Below are positions 33,601 through 45,464 of a stretch of 64,000 bases of DNA, piece after piece. Made by a program: the position numbers and the translations under genes. Where the stretch lies: positions 162,400,602 through 162,464,601 of the forward strand of contig NC_091132.1 of NCBI RefSeq assembly GCF_040183065.1, read 5' to 3'. The DNA comes from Periplaneta americana. Lineage: Eukaryota; Arthropoda; Insecta; Blattodea; Blattidae. Each line of letters begins with the position of its first letter. Position 1 is the first letter of the stretch. The notes beneath the pieces were generated by a model, which was given only the letters and a program-made list of their open reading frames with translations, was not told where the DNA came from and ran no database searches.

Positions 33601-34465
33601 AGAGGTGTAGCGCACGGATGGTTGGAGTACAATTTCGGGTGCACAGTCAACTTCGAGAAGGGGCTGTAATTACACGCGTTATCCGATTTAGATGCAATAA
33701 ACAGCATGCCTTTGCTAAATACACTATTTTTCATGCAGAACTGCCAACCTTTGTAACTGTGGGCTACTACTGGTTCTTACCTTGTATTCAGTGAGGGAAG
33801 TGGGAAAAAGTCAGAGGCGGTATGCTACCCCAAGATTTTCCTCTGGCATATCTCAATTTAAAAAAGACGTACCCTCTCCCTTAAAACATACACATACATG
33901 ATGCATATAATAAATTATTTTATGCAGTCAGTAACGCGAATCTTTGAAGCATATGCATCACATTAAATTTCTTAATAAAATAATTTCAAGTTTCTTCAGT
34001 TATTTACTAGATTATTTTGCAGTGTCCACTGAGACTTATTATTTAAAATAATGTAAAAGCTTCAAAGTGCCTTATGTAATTATTAATAAAAAGAGCAACA
34101 ACAAAAATGACACAGTCACTAAATTGGCAATAATAGCCATCACAAGCTACAGACCACAGCCTTCTATACTTGAAATACTACCTTTGTAAGCATTCCAGGG
34201 GTTGAGTTATCGAATAAACATGTCTAAATACACGTTGAGGTTGTGGTTTAGATTTACAAAGCAAACAGATAGGCCTAGTACTCTTTGCTGTGAAGAAATG
34301 TATAAAGAAATTTTTACGGAACACATTCTTTCAGTGACGTCATGTCATTTTTCTTTAATGGTATGTTTTGTGGCCATAGAAACCTGTGGAGGTATCCCAT
34401 ACTGGCGCATACCGTCTCGCTTATATACTGTAGAAATATTTTTAGAAGTGATACCCTATCTGTGG

Positions 34466-35212
34466 TAGGCCTAGATTTGGAAGTAAATCCCGAAAAGACA
34501 AAATTTATGATTATGTCTCGTGACGAGAATATTGTACGAAATGGAAATATAAAAATTGGAAATTTATCTTTTGAAGAGGTGGAGAAGTTCAAATATCCAG
34601 GAGAAACAGTAACAAATATAAATGATACTCGGGATGAAATTAAACACAGAATAAATATGGGAAATGCCTCTTATTATTCGGTTGAGAAGCTTTTATCATC
34701 CAGTCTGCTGTCAAAAAATCTGAAAGTTAGAATTTATAAAAGTTATATTCCCGGTTGTTCTTTATGCTTGTGAAACTTGGACTCTCACTTTGAGAGAGGA
34801 ACATAGGTTAAGAGTGTTTGAGAATAAGGTGCTTATGAAAATATTTGGGGCTAAGAGGGATGAAGTTACAGGAGAATGGAGAAATTTACACAACACAGAA
34901 CTGCACGCATTATATTTTTCACCTGACATAATTAGGAACATTAATCCAGACGTTTGAGATGGGCAGGGCATGTAGCACGTATGGGCGAATCCAGAAATGC
35001 ATATAAATTGTTAGTTGGGAGGCCAGAGGGAAAAAGACCTTTGGGGAGGCCGAGACGTAGATGTGAAGATAATATTAAAATGGATTTGAGGGATATGAGA
35101 TATGATGATAGAGAATGGATTATTCTTGCTCAGGATAAGGACCAATGGCGGGCTAATGTGAGGGCGGTAATGAACTTCCGGGTTCCTTAAAAGCCAGTAA
35201 GTAAGTAAGTAA
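34466..35212 (+). mobile_element. LINE 3' fragment (family L)
   Basis: It begins within the reverse transcriptase ([20 protein letters not shown]), runs through the KFKYPGETVTNINDTRDEIK and RWAGHVARMGE blocks and ends with (TAAG)n. A frame break separates the two main open parts. Confidence 0.85.
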
Positions 35213-35289
35213 TTACAGTTGGTAAAATGTCTCCTTTATTGTAACGGATTTATTTATTTGATATTATTTTATCTCAGATTGAGACTCTG

Positions 35290-35555
35290 GCTGATAAATC
35301 AATTTTCAGGCAGTACATCACACTTGACGATGTATGTGTCAGAGAAAGAACAAATTCTTTCATACATCTCAAGTCTGTTTACAGAATTGTGATACAAGTC
35401 AGCGATGTGTGCAATGAAGGGTAAAAGCAACTGGCCATATCATTTCATTATCTCCTGGATTAGTTGCCTCATGTGACGCCTTTTTGTGCCACTTGTGAGG
35501 TTCCAAACCAGTCTTCGGACTCCTGACTTCACATGCATACTATTAATGTATTGCA
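35290..35555 (+). repeat. Interspersed repeat, family R
   Basis: Core TAGTTGCCTCATGTGACGCC, then CACTTGTGAGGTTCCAAACC and AGTCTTCGGACTCC. Related copies are at 50045-50150 (+) and 51735-51915 (-). The GAGGTTC.. element resembles a Pol III B box, so a SINE origin is possible. Confidence 0.6.
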
Positions 35556-35698
35556 AATATTTGTAGTACAGAAGATATTTATAACTTCATTTTTCTATAT
35601 ACACTTTTAACACTTATATATCACTGATTAAATTTCTAACTTCTTTAGTGTGTTAATATTTAAGATTTATTTGGCGATTAGTTTCGAAGTCTTGTTCT

Positions 35699-36295
35699 TC
35701 ATTGCCCATAGTCTAGTGCAGATCCTGCGCTATCTTCTGGTTTCCTGTTGTGTTGGAATGTGTTCATGATTGTGGAGAAAAGGGTGTGTGTTTTGAAATA
35801 GAATTGAGTGTTCAGAATGTGATGTGGGTGTGTCTTTGTATGTTTATAAGTTTCATATTGTTCTAGGGTGTTAAGTTTCTGGTTTTTTGGCTGAATGTGT
35901 ATAATTTTCATGTTGCTATGTTGCTGTAACTGTGATTAAAGTTTGTGATGTGTTCTGCGTGGGTTGAATTGTTGTTACGATACAAAAAACATATCACAGC
36001 CATAACCAAACTACACAACAATTTAACCTACGCAGAACACATCAGAAACTCCAATCACAACTACAGTAACATAGACAACGACATAAAAATACTACAGATG
36101 CAGCCAAAAAACTAGAAACTTGGCACTCTAGAAAAATATGAAATTTATAAACATACAAAAACATACCCATATGACATTCTGAACACTCAATTTCAAGATA
36201 CATATCTTTTCAATACAATTATGAACACACCCCACCACAACAGGAAAGCAGAAGATAACGCAGGATCTCCACTAGGCTTTGGACAATGATCGAAA
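35699..36295. mobile_element. Penelope-like fragments, head to head
   Basis: The left half, reverse strand, encodes MKIIHIQPKNQKLNTLEQYE, TKTHPHHILNTQF. The right half, forward strand, encodes the equivalent HNNLTYAEHIRNSNHNYSN, KYEIYKHTKTYPYDILNTQF. Both are the region after the GIY-YIG core of Penelope-like elements, meeting near 35985 as arms of about 285 bp. Both are broken copies. Confidence 0.8.
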
Positions 36296-37103
36296 CTGTA
36301 GTCCTGTCGCTCTTATTTCTGGCAGCCAATCACGTTGCAGGTCGGCTACATTTAAACGTGTGCGTCTTGTCATTCGCTGTTGATGACGTTATGCACTTGC
36401 TAGGGCTCGATAAATATTTAATATAATCGCCCGCCATTTTCGCTTTTTCGTTGGCATTCGCAGAAAGCACACGAGGACGTCATTTTTCGCTCAATTATTT
36501 GCTCAATTACAGTGCGTTTGATGTACTATCATAGGAGCTACGACATGATAATGTTTACTGTTGCGGAAAATAGATAATGTTGGTAGCTCGGCAACGAAAG
36601 AACAAAAATGGCGAACGATACTATCTACCTGGACTTTATAGAGCTTTCACTTCCTAAGGCGTAAGCAAAGAGGAGTCACGCCGGAAGTAACAGGTAAATC
36701 CTAAATATTAATACAGTAAAGAAGTTGGAAATTTAATCAGTGTTATTTATTAACGTTTACTTTGTAATGTTGACTGTTTTGATAGCAGAAAAACTTAGAA
36801 TATTACATTTGAAATTCATCGCAATATTAAAGGTAATTAAAGCTAAAACTATTGCATGTCATATCAGCTGTGAGGTTGGATAATAATTTCAGTGTTTGTT
36901 TTTTTTTATTTGTTTTATAATTCCACTTTGGTATTGTCCTGAGTAATGAAATATCCTTCTCGAAAAGATATTTAGACAGACGTTGTAGATATAAATCAGC
37001 TTCTTTTACACATGTTACAGTAATATGTAGATAATTTTCGAATGGAACACCTGGCCTATTATAATATCAGACGTTACCTGTGCCTCTTATGGTCTAGTTC
37101 CTA
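36296..37103. other. CpG-richer segment, unassigned
   Basis: Positions 36340-36690 have more CpG than the surroundings, an ATGGCGAACGATACT start and an AACAG|GTAAAT that would work as a splice donor at about 36691-36696. It could be a promoter with a short first exon or an unrecognised repeat. The rest is AT-rich. Confidence 0.3.
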
Positions 37104-38370
37104 TTCATCATCATCATCATCATCATCATTGTCCTGACAACCCATTGAGGGTCCTAGCCTTCCTCAGAAGTTTACTCCAGTCTTCTCTGCTTCTAGCCTT
37201 AACTGTCCACATTTGTGTTCCAATAATTTTTGCATCCTCAGTTACATTGTCCTCCCATCTATCCCTAGGTCTACCCGGGATCTACTTCCTCTTGGGTTAG
37301 ATATGAAGGCTCTTTTTGCGGGTCGCAAGTCTTCCATTCTTATAAGCCCACCGTAAACGACCAATCTTTATGAATGCTATGATATCTGGTTCCTTATACA
37401 TATCATATAGTTCTTTGTTATATCTGATTCTCCAGTCATCGTTTACTTTAACAGGTCCGTATATTGCTCTAAGAATCTTTCTTTCAAAAATACTAAGTCT
37501 TCTAATATCCTGTTTGTTCATAACCCATGTTTCCGATGCATATGTCAGCACTGGCCTGAGTAAAGTTTTATAAATTCTGACTTTGCTTTGAATAGTTAGG
37601 AATTTGGATTTCATATGTTTTAAGAGTCCATAGTAACTTCTATTTGTTATTGATATCCTTTTCTTAATTTCAATACTGGTATCGTTATTATGATTTATCA
37701 AGGAGCCGAGATAAGTAAAGTGTTTTACGCATTCAAATCTATAATTCCCAATTACCGGATGGTCTGCCATATTATTTTGTTTTCGGCTGGAGATCATATA
37801 TTTTGTCTTATTTTCATTGATTTTTAAACCCATTTTCTCAGCTGCTGCTCCTAGAGAGATAAATGCCTCTGATAGTGCTTTCTGTGATCTTGCAATGACG
37901 TCTATATCATCCACGTAAGGCAGGATTTGAACTGATTTATAGTATATTGTATTTTTTCTTTGTATCCCTGAATCTCTAAGTACCTTTTCCAATGCTAGGT
38001 TAAATAGGAGGCAAGCCAATGCATCGCCTTGCTCTACCCCCTTATTTTTCCCAAATTCATCTGATAAATCTGACTAGATTTTTATTCGGTTTGTGGTGTT
38101 CTTCATTGTCATATGTACTAGCTGTATGAGTTTATTTGGTATTTTTAGTTCTATCATTGCCTGGTATAATTGCTGTCTGTTTACTGAGTTTTAGGCTACT
38201 TTAAAATCAATAAACAGGTGATGAGTGATTACATTATACTCATAGGTTTTCTACAAGATTTGCCTAAGGGTATATATTTGTTCTGTGGTTGATCTCTTTG
38301 GTCGGAAACCACATTGGTAATCTCCAATTACTTTTTCTGTATACTTGGCTAGTTCCTATTCTGCCTTCAG
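37104..38370 (-). mobile_element. LINE reverse transcriptase/C-terminal fragment (third RTE-like family)
   Basis: The reverse strand encodes LLFNLALEKVLRDSGI, a catalytic-site YVDDIDVIARSQKAL, MGLKINENKTKYMISSRKQ, SKVRIYKTLLRPVLTYASET, FERKILRAIYGPVKVNDDW and an RLRWAY..GRPRDRWED block, ending in a (GAT)n tail at 37104-37130. Stops and shifts break it into at least three parts. Confidence 0.85.
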
Positions 38371-38504
38371 TATTCTTCGCTAATATCTGTGTCGAAAGAG
38401 TTAGTCAATGACTGCCATACAAAACCAGATTCAAGGTTGTTACACATGAATTCAACTTTAAAATAGCTAAATAATTTAATGCAAAATGTCTTTATTTTCT
38501 GTAG

Positions 38505-38642
38505 GAAGGGAATTTATCGCATCTGGGAGTGACGGGCATGAAGACGGAATGTGTGGACTACAGCTGTGATCTCAAAACAGAGATAAAAGTTGAAGACAGT
38601 CCAATGCCTATCAGTTTTTCTATGTTGAAGTCTGAAGTTGAT
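38505..38642 (+). CDS. Gene B, acidic N-terminal exon 2
   Basis: 138 nt, phase 0 to 0, between TTTTCTGTAG and GAT|GTAAGT. The peptide is EGNLSHLGVTGMKTECVDYS, CDLKTEIKVEDSPMPISFSM, LKSEVD. It contains four K-x-E motifs in 46 residues (MKTE, LKTE, IKVE, LKSE at residues 12-15, 23-26, 27-30, 41-44), an unusually dense set of SUMO-acceptor-like sites. It is homologous to gene A exon 3373-3510 in length, phase and residues. It is probably unstructured. Confidence 0.85.
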
Positions 38643-39553
38643 GTAAGTAGTTTACTAACAGTATGCAGATATACCTGTAGTGCATTTAAGTGTGTCACAA
38701 CCATTAACAATCTGTGGATAGTATAAACTGTTTTCTTTTTTGAAATGTGTTTTAAATTTGGCAGCTTTGATTTTTAAATTTTAAATAGATTAATAATTCA
38801 CAAATACAGCTATATCATTCTGGTGATAACAATGAATTATCTGGAATGCACAGAGAAAGTTGCACCTAGGAACAGGATTTTATTTGGACTTTACAAAACT
38901 TTTCTTTTGTTATACTGGTCTAGCAATTAGTATGTTACACATTGAACGATAGGTTCAAACTGATATAGCATATGTTTATTCAAAAGTCACAAAAGATTTG
39001 TTGAGAAATGAGTGTATAAGGAAATAATAATAATACAGATTTGTTTATAAAAGACGTGGTTTTTATCGTGTTCTAAACAAATCCGTCAAAATACGCCACA
39101 CTGTTGAGTAGGCCATCTACTGTCCCCTCGCAACTTGATTCACTCTGCATTTGGCATGTTCTATATTTCAGTTATAAAATCAGCATTTACACCGTTTTCT
39201 GAGGAGTTGAACTGCCATAACATTCTTTATCTGCCACAAAACTGGTTTCTTAATATTTTACAAGCTTCCACAAAATGACAAATTTCAGGTTCCATACCTC
39301 AATCGATTTCAAGTTATGTGTCTTCTTAAGCTGATGATCATTTTGAGTTGCATATAGTTTTTAGTAACATTTGGCTAAGACCCATTTGCATGTGTGCCGG
39401 CAAAATCTTTATATTCTCTTAACTAATCTGAAAAGAACAAGTCGTATTAGAGAGTCTACATTTTGTGGATATGAAACTTTCAACAATGATATATAACAGA
39501 AAAATATATTTATGTGTTAATCTATAATCTTTTACTCCTTATAAGCATCAAGT
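38643..39553 (+). other. Gene B intron 2, first part
   Basis: AT-rich, nothing recognised before the nested insertion 39554-41191. Confidence 0.5.
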
Positions 39554-39662
39554 GAAGGGTTCAGAGCCATAGTGGGCCAAGTGCCATTTATTAAAAACGG
39601 AGAAAGCAAGGACTAAAGTTCAGTGAATACCATGATTTAATGAAGACTGACATATAATTTAT

Positions 39663-41070
39663 TGATTCTAGTTCACGTTAACACTTTGTTTAAAGACTTA
39701 AAATTGTTTATTAAACACGTTTAAAAGTGTTAAAATTTATTAGCACAGGTTATATACCTTGGACAGACGGCCCATTTGGACGCGATGTTGCTTCTTCATC
39801 AGTGTCACACGAACTACTGTTGATCTTGAATTCTGCCATTTGCATTCGTCAGTTGCTAAAATGCAATAATTGCCCACAATTTTACATAGGACAGACAGGA
39901 AGATCCTTTCAAACAAGATATAATGCACATATTCAAGCTATAACCAAACCCTACTTACTTACTGGCTTTTAAGGAACCCGGAGGTTCACTGCCGCCCTCA
40001 CATAAGCCCGCCATTGGTCCCTATCCTGAGCAAGATTAATCCATTCTCTATCATCATATCCCACCTCCCTCAAATCCATTTTAATATTATCTTCCAATCT
40101 ACATCTCGGCCTCCCTAAAGGTCTTTTTCCCTCCGGCCTCCCAACTAACACTCTATATGCATTTCTGGATTCGCCCGTACGTGCTACATGCCCTGCCCAT
40201 CTCAAACGTCTGAATTTAATGTTCCTAATTATGTCAGGTGAAGAATACAATGCGTGCAGTTCTGTGTTGTGTAATTTTCTCCATTCTCCTGTAACTTCAT
40301 CTCTTAGCCCCAAATATTTTCCTAAGCACCTTCTTCTCAAACACCCTTAATCACTGTTCCTCTCTCAAAGTGAGAGTCCAAGTTTCACAACCATACAGAA
40401 CAACTGGTAATATAACTTTTATAAATTCTAACTTTCAGATTTTTCGACAGCAGACTGGAGGATAAAAGTTTCTCAACCGAATAATAACAGGCATTTCCCA
40501 TATTTATTGTGTTGAATTTCCTCCCTAGTATCATTTATATTTGTTACTGTTCCTATTGGATATTTGAACTTCTCCACCTCTTCAAAAGATAAATTTCCAA
40601 TTTTTATATTTCCATTTTGTAAAATATTGTCGTCACGAGAATTATCACATCAAATAATGCAGAACATATTATCAACAATAATCATGACTACAATAATATA
40701 GAAACAGATATGAAAATTCTACACATCACGCCAAAAAGTTCACAGTTAAACATCTTAGAACAATACGAAATATGCAAACATACAATAACATACCCACAAC
40801 AATATACTTAATACACAATTACAGTTCAATATCCATACATAAATTGTTCGATATCATGATACATACATAACACACAAACAACCCCCCCCCCACCATAAGA
40901 GCAACACACCCCCACCCCTACAATGGACGAATGCAAATGGCAGAATTCAAGATCAACAGTAGTTCGTGGGACACTGATTAAGACGCAACATCGCGTCGAA
41001 ACGGGCCGTCTGGCCAAGGTACATAACCCTTTTTAATAAATTTTAACACTTTTTAACGTGTCGACTAAAG
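39663..41070 (+). mobile_element. Penelope-like element with inverted terminal repeats
   Basis: The + strand encodes CNNCPQFYIGQTGRSFQTRY, the GIY-YIG endonuclease core, at about 39858-39920, and after the LINE the following region (HIINNNHDYNNIETDMKIL, ITPKSSQLNILEQYE). The first 190 bases are an inverted copy of the last 150 (shared CAGACGGCCC, ACGAACTACTGTTGATC, GAATTCTGCCATTTGCATTC). Reverse transcriptase is absent; a broken, 5'-truncated copy. Confidence 0.8.
39952..40643 (-). mobile_element. LINE 3' fragment (family L) nested in Penelope-like element
   Basis: The reverse strand reads from the KIGNLSFEE block through [40 protein letters not shown] and [20 protein letters not shown] to NLRVP and a TAAG tail. 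Confidence 0.88.
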
Positions 41071-41496
41071 CATATAATTTAGTTTTCCTTTGCTGTATGT
41101 TTCATTGAATTATGGTAAGCTCTTAATTTTAACCGTTATTTTCTCCGTTTTTAATGTATGGCGCTTGGCCCACAATGGCTCTGACCCCTTCAAATATTGT
41201 GACAAATTCTGTTTACATATTTTGTAGCACAATTATAAATCACATGTATATATTTTCAAGATTGAAACTTCATTCAAATGCGTTTAAATTAAGGCAAATA
41301 GCCTCAGTTTAAGGAGGAACACATGAATGATGAAGGAAGTATGAGGAAAACAATTCGATTTTATATAAAAGTCGTTATAACATTACTGAAAAATTTTATT
41401 AATTTCATTAGGTTTGAAAATTCAGTCTATGATACAGGAAACCAATTACCCAAATGGTCAGCTAAAGCTCTTTTCATTATTTACTCTCTTTTCCAG

Positions 41497-41579
41497 GAAG
41501 ATTTGTTCGATGTGGACAGAGTTCAGCAGGAACAGAAAGTGGAAGTATCTTCAGACGAGGGTAAAGTGTTCTCTGAGAG
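41497..41579 (+). CDS. Gene B, linker exon 3
   Basis: 83 nt, phase 0 to 2, between CTTTTCCAG and GAGAG|GTGAGT. The peptide is EDLFDVDRVQQEQKVEVSSD, EGKVFSE plus a split codon that becomes Ser on joining to 44450. Same length, phase and terminal sequence as gene A exon 6275-6357. It links the acidic module to the fingers. Confidence 0.85.
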
Positions 41580-42382
41580 GTGAGTGTAATGTGGAGTATA
41601 TTTTTAAATGTACCATCCATTGCACCAGTTCACTTTCAGGTTCGCATCTGAATCGCGTGATGTAAGATCACTAATATTTACATCAATTTGTTCTTCACCT
41701 TACATGCAGTATGTGAGTATAGCTCCGGTTTCCTTAATTTTTCAACACCACACAGTTAAGACTAGTGAGTAGTATATTAACAAGTTCATGATGTATGAAA
41801 CAGAATTATTACTAGAAACTGCTACAATGGAGAAGTCTTTCAAATTGAAATTAGTGTAACTCTGAAAATATTGAGATTAGGACACATGTTTATATGACAT
41901 TATTCACTCTGAATGTCTTCGGAAATAGCTCTGTAAGTGGCGGTAAATCCTCGTGAACACCCTGTATACACATCAGAGACCTACATCAGATGTTTTCGCT
42001 CGAGTGCAAAGTAGTTCATAGCATAATCCGATAGGTAGCACACATGCATGATGGGTAAAATTGTCGCGAGCGATAAATTCTCGAACGGTGTAAGCCAAGT
42101 GTTAGACATTCATTCTTGTTACAGCGATGAACTGTGTAGTAACATCATAGATGTTTATCATTTCAAAATTTTGCAGAGTTTAACTAACCTCTCCATAGTA
42201 TAACTACAAAACTTGCTTTAAAATGTACCGGTAATATAAATGTTGTAGGTAAGTGTTTTTCTTTTTCCACACAGGAGTGATTTTGTTTTTGCCACATCTG
42301 ATAGATGTTATTGGATGTAAATGTAATTATTATACACGGAGAACACAATCACGATATTGCAAGAACTGTATCAAGTTTTCTA

Positions 42383-42383
<1 letters not shown>

Positions 42384-42444
<61 letters not shown>
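42384..42444 (+). repeat. (AAT)20 microsatellite
   Basis: About 20 uninterrupted AAT units. Confidence 0.95.
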
Positions 42445-43649
42445 CTCTAATAATAGTGTATTAATCTTTGCGTCTGTAACAATTGTGCAGCATGATTATT
42501 CGTTTTATTATATTTGCTGTGACATTATCTCTGTATTGATATTGTTATTAATCTACTGCTATATCAATAATATTTTGTAAAACGTTTCTACATTGTCGCA
42601 GTATATAGGTGGAACACTATGTATGGACCTATCATTTTATATATGTGGTAAATCAAATATTGAATAATTATTAATTAGCAATAATAACTGTATATCGAAG
42701 TTTTTCATACTATTTTATTTATAACTTCATGTTCCTGTTTTGGTACGTTCCATTGACTGTTCCATTAAACGTTTGTCATAAATGCAGAAAATAAAGCCTT
42801 ATTTTTACCGTGTGAGCAAAACATATGTGTATCTTACAGTATCTGTCGCCTTCCATACAAGATAAGATAAGATGACCTGTACTGTGCTTCTATTTATTAC
42901 GAGCATATCACGACCGATCCTATCTCGCTCGAGGGGGCAACATTCGACCGAGTTCAAGCAAGTGATTTAACTCCAATGCAGGACTCTGATACACATGTAT
43001 TGTCGGACCATCAGATCTGTACACCTTCAGCGCTGTCGTTGTTCTCGGAAAAGTTAACGCCTCTACTCATTCCATTCCAGCAGCTTTCCTCCCACCACGT
43101 CAAACAGCAGGCCACGAACCTTGCCGAATAGGGATGTTGCCAAACTTCCACCAAGTAGTGTCATGTCTCTTGAATATTGTTTATTAATAATGTGAGGTTA
43201 ATTATTATTCATAATTTAATTTAAGTAGGTCTAATGACGTTGTTTGACTTCTACGATTATTTGGAGATAATTATATGATCACAGTGGCTATTTGTTGGTT
43301 AAATGGAAACAACGTGAAGGGAATTTAATTCGTTTTTAAAGACAAATGTTTTCGTGAAAATTACTTCTCCTTCACCTCATTACCTTACTTTGCTAGGTTT
43401 GGAACGTGATCTTGAAGTCCTAATAAAATTGTAGGAATGAAAGAACACGTGTACCTCTTTCTTTCTCATCTGGGTTAGCGACCGACCATGGCGAAATTAC
43501 TACATGCTACGATCTTATTCATATATTTACATACTATATAACATAACATAACATTCTGATAATGTGCAGGCGTTCTAATTTATGCTTATGAAAATAATTT
43601 ACATATGTACGAAAGATCAAGACTTCTGTTTTGCATGAAATTACATATA

Positions 43650-44188
43650 TGCATCTGAGTCACTACTATTGCTGCTGCTGTCTTCACCCAAATTGATAAC
43701 AAATCTAGCTACTTCCTCTTCTATTAATCCGTAACGTTTCTCTCCCATCTTGGAAATTTATTGCTTCTCTCGCATCCTTCAATAATTTCTTCAATGTCGG
43801 AACTTCGTTATTTCTTGTATCTTTCTTCTTAAAATACATCGGTCCATATCATCTACAAGAATTAAAGGTTCCCTTAGTCTGTTCTTCCCTGGTGATTCTA
43901 GCTTTTCATCTCCTGCACAGACTCCGTCTCGCCTGATTTTCATTATTAGGTGCTCTGACCTGCCTATATAAATTACATAAAAATGTTGTATTATATCAGT
44001 ATTAGTTAATTAAGTAATTGTAATACGTAATCAATTGAAATAAAATAAGCCTCACCTGTGATCGCAGCTGCTATTTTCGTTGCCTGATTTATAGGAAACA
44101 GATACTGACCTATTTGTTTCTCTTCATCGAAAAATGCTATTACATGGTTAATAATATTTTTTTCACCACTCCGTGCTACAGTATTCAT
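43650..44188 (-). pseudogene. Spliced mariner-like transposase remnant
   Basis: The reverse strand starts MNTVARSGEKNIINHVIAFF, then INQATKIAAAITG, ending at a donor-like CACAG|GTGAGG at about 44054. After an intron-like gap it resumes near 43965 with IRRDGVCAGDEKLESPGKNR, and further pieces resemble VPTLKKLL and NFQDGRETL. It ends in an acidic VARFVINLGEDSSSNSSDSD tail. The catalytic middle is missing. The family name is uncertain; the HTH-plus-acidic-tail layout suggests a Tc1/mariner relative. Confidence 0.5.
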
Positions 44189-44449
44189 GTTGAGTTGACA
44201 ACACTGGACTGCACGTACAAATAAACTGTCCCACAAGAGGCTCAAGATTGTGAATAGTGGGGGGAGAGAAAGGGAGAGAGATAGAAAAGAATGCAGGGAG
44301 AGAAATTAATTACCGAAGCTGAGCAGGAATTAGAGTTCAGTTCACATATCTTACGGGGGCACAGATCTGGTCCGACATTAATGCTTAATATATTTTGATC
44401 TCATCATAATGATTATTATGGAGACCAAAAATTTTTATATTCATTTCAG

Positions 44450-45464
44450 CATTGTGGATAATGTTGAGAAGAGTGTGTCACAAGAGTGCGTCGGTATTGA
44501 TAGTGAAGAAGACAAATTGACACAGGCTGGTAACAACAGACCCGACTATTCAAACAATAGCGATGTACGTAATTCTATCAAGTGTAATATTTGCAGCGTG
44601 GTTTTTGTTACATCGCAGTCCCTGAAACTTCATTCCTGTATACATACCAAAAAAAACTCATTCAAATGTGATGTCTGTGGAAAGTGTTTCGTGAAATTGA
44701 GTGATATAAAGAAACATGCACTCCTACATACAGACGGGATGCCATTTCATTGTGAAGTGTGTGGGAAGTCTTTCACAAGGGCATCGGACTTCAAGAGGCA
44801 TGCACGAATACACACAGGGGAGAAGCCATTCAAATGTGATGTGTGCGAAAAATATTTCTCAGAATTAGCAGTTTTAAATAGACATCAACGCATACACACC
44901 GGCAAAACACCATTTAAATGCGATTCATGCGGAAAGTGGTTTTCACAATTGGGACACCTAAAGCTACATTTGCGCATTCACACAGGCGAAAAGCCATTCA
45001 AGTGCGATTTGTGTGGAAAGTGTTTCTCACAAGTTGGACAGCTAAAGCGACATGTACTCATTCATTCTGGGGAAAAGCCGTTCAAGTGCGAGGTGTGTGG
45101 AAATTGTTTCTTAGATCCGGCAAATTTAAAGAAACATGCACGCATACACACTGGCGAAAGGCCATTCGAATGCGAGGAGTGTGGGAAGTGTTTCTCACAG
45201 ATGACAAACTTAAAGCAACATGTACGCATCCACACGGTGAAAAGGCCGTTCAAGTGCGAGGTGTGTGGAATTTTTTTCTCATATTTGGCAAATTTAAATA
45301 AACATTTACTCATTCACTCAGGCGAATTGCCATTCAAATGCGATGTGTGTGGGAAGTGTTTCTCTGATTCGGCATATTTGATCAGACATGCACGTATGCA
45401 TAAAGGGGAACCCGATTCAAATGCGATGTGTGTGGAAAATGTTTCTCGGAATTTGGAAACCTAA
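44450..45464 (+). CDS. Gene B, C2H2 zinc-finger exon
   Basis: The acceptor is TTCATTTCAG. The first base completes a Ser codon and the frame continues 337 codons to a stop at 45462-45464. About 40 non-finger residues (IVDNVEKSVSQECVGIDSEE...) precede ten consecutive intact C-x2-C-x12-H-x3-H fingers from about 44580 to 45395, with TGEKPFKC-type linkers (a few variant: TKKNSFKC, TVKRPFKC, SGELPFKC). After finger 10, one missing base at GGGGAACCC shifts the frame and ends the protein with 20 unrelated residues. The four-exon product is about 443 residues. Probable nuclear sequence-specific DNA-binding protein of unknown target; no KRAB, ZAD or BTB domain is present. Confidence 0.92.

Larger units (their letters stand above)
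30029..38504 (+). other. Gene B intron 1 (8.5 kb)
   Basis: It contains SINEs (30125-30300, 31209-31500, 32601-32865), a MITE (30507-30690), a hAT remnant (32497-33600), a family L LINE (34466-35212), a repeat copy (35290-35555), Penelope-like pieces (35699-36295) and another LINE (37104-38370). Stretches 31572-32496 and 33600-34465 show nothing I can name. Confidence 0.65.
39554..41191. mobile_element. MITE M1 split by a Penelope-like element, itself split by a LINE
   Basis: Outer ends GAAGGGTTCAGAGCCATAGT and ACAATGGCTCTGACCCCTTC match the M1 MITE at 4525-4749. The MITE halves are separated by a Penelope-like element at about 39663-41070, flanked by CATATAATTTA on both sides (about 39650 and 41072), and that element is interrupted by a family L LINE at 39952-40643. 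Confidence 0.8.
41580..44449 (+). other. Gene B intron 3 (2.9 kb)
   Basis: Contains an (AAT)n run (42384-42444) and a reverse-strand transposase-like remnant (43650-44188). The segment 42840-43140 is less AT-rich but unassigned. Confidence 0.6.

Noticed and set aside
42253-42580. Poly-Asn/poly-Ile frames
   Set aside because: Produced by (AAT)n; the same applies to the (TTA)n run at 52096-52163.
44918-45313. Trp/Lys-rich and His/Phe-rich frames over the gene B fingers
   Set aside because: Shadows of the finger repeat in other frames and on the other strand.
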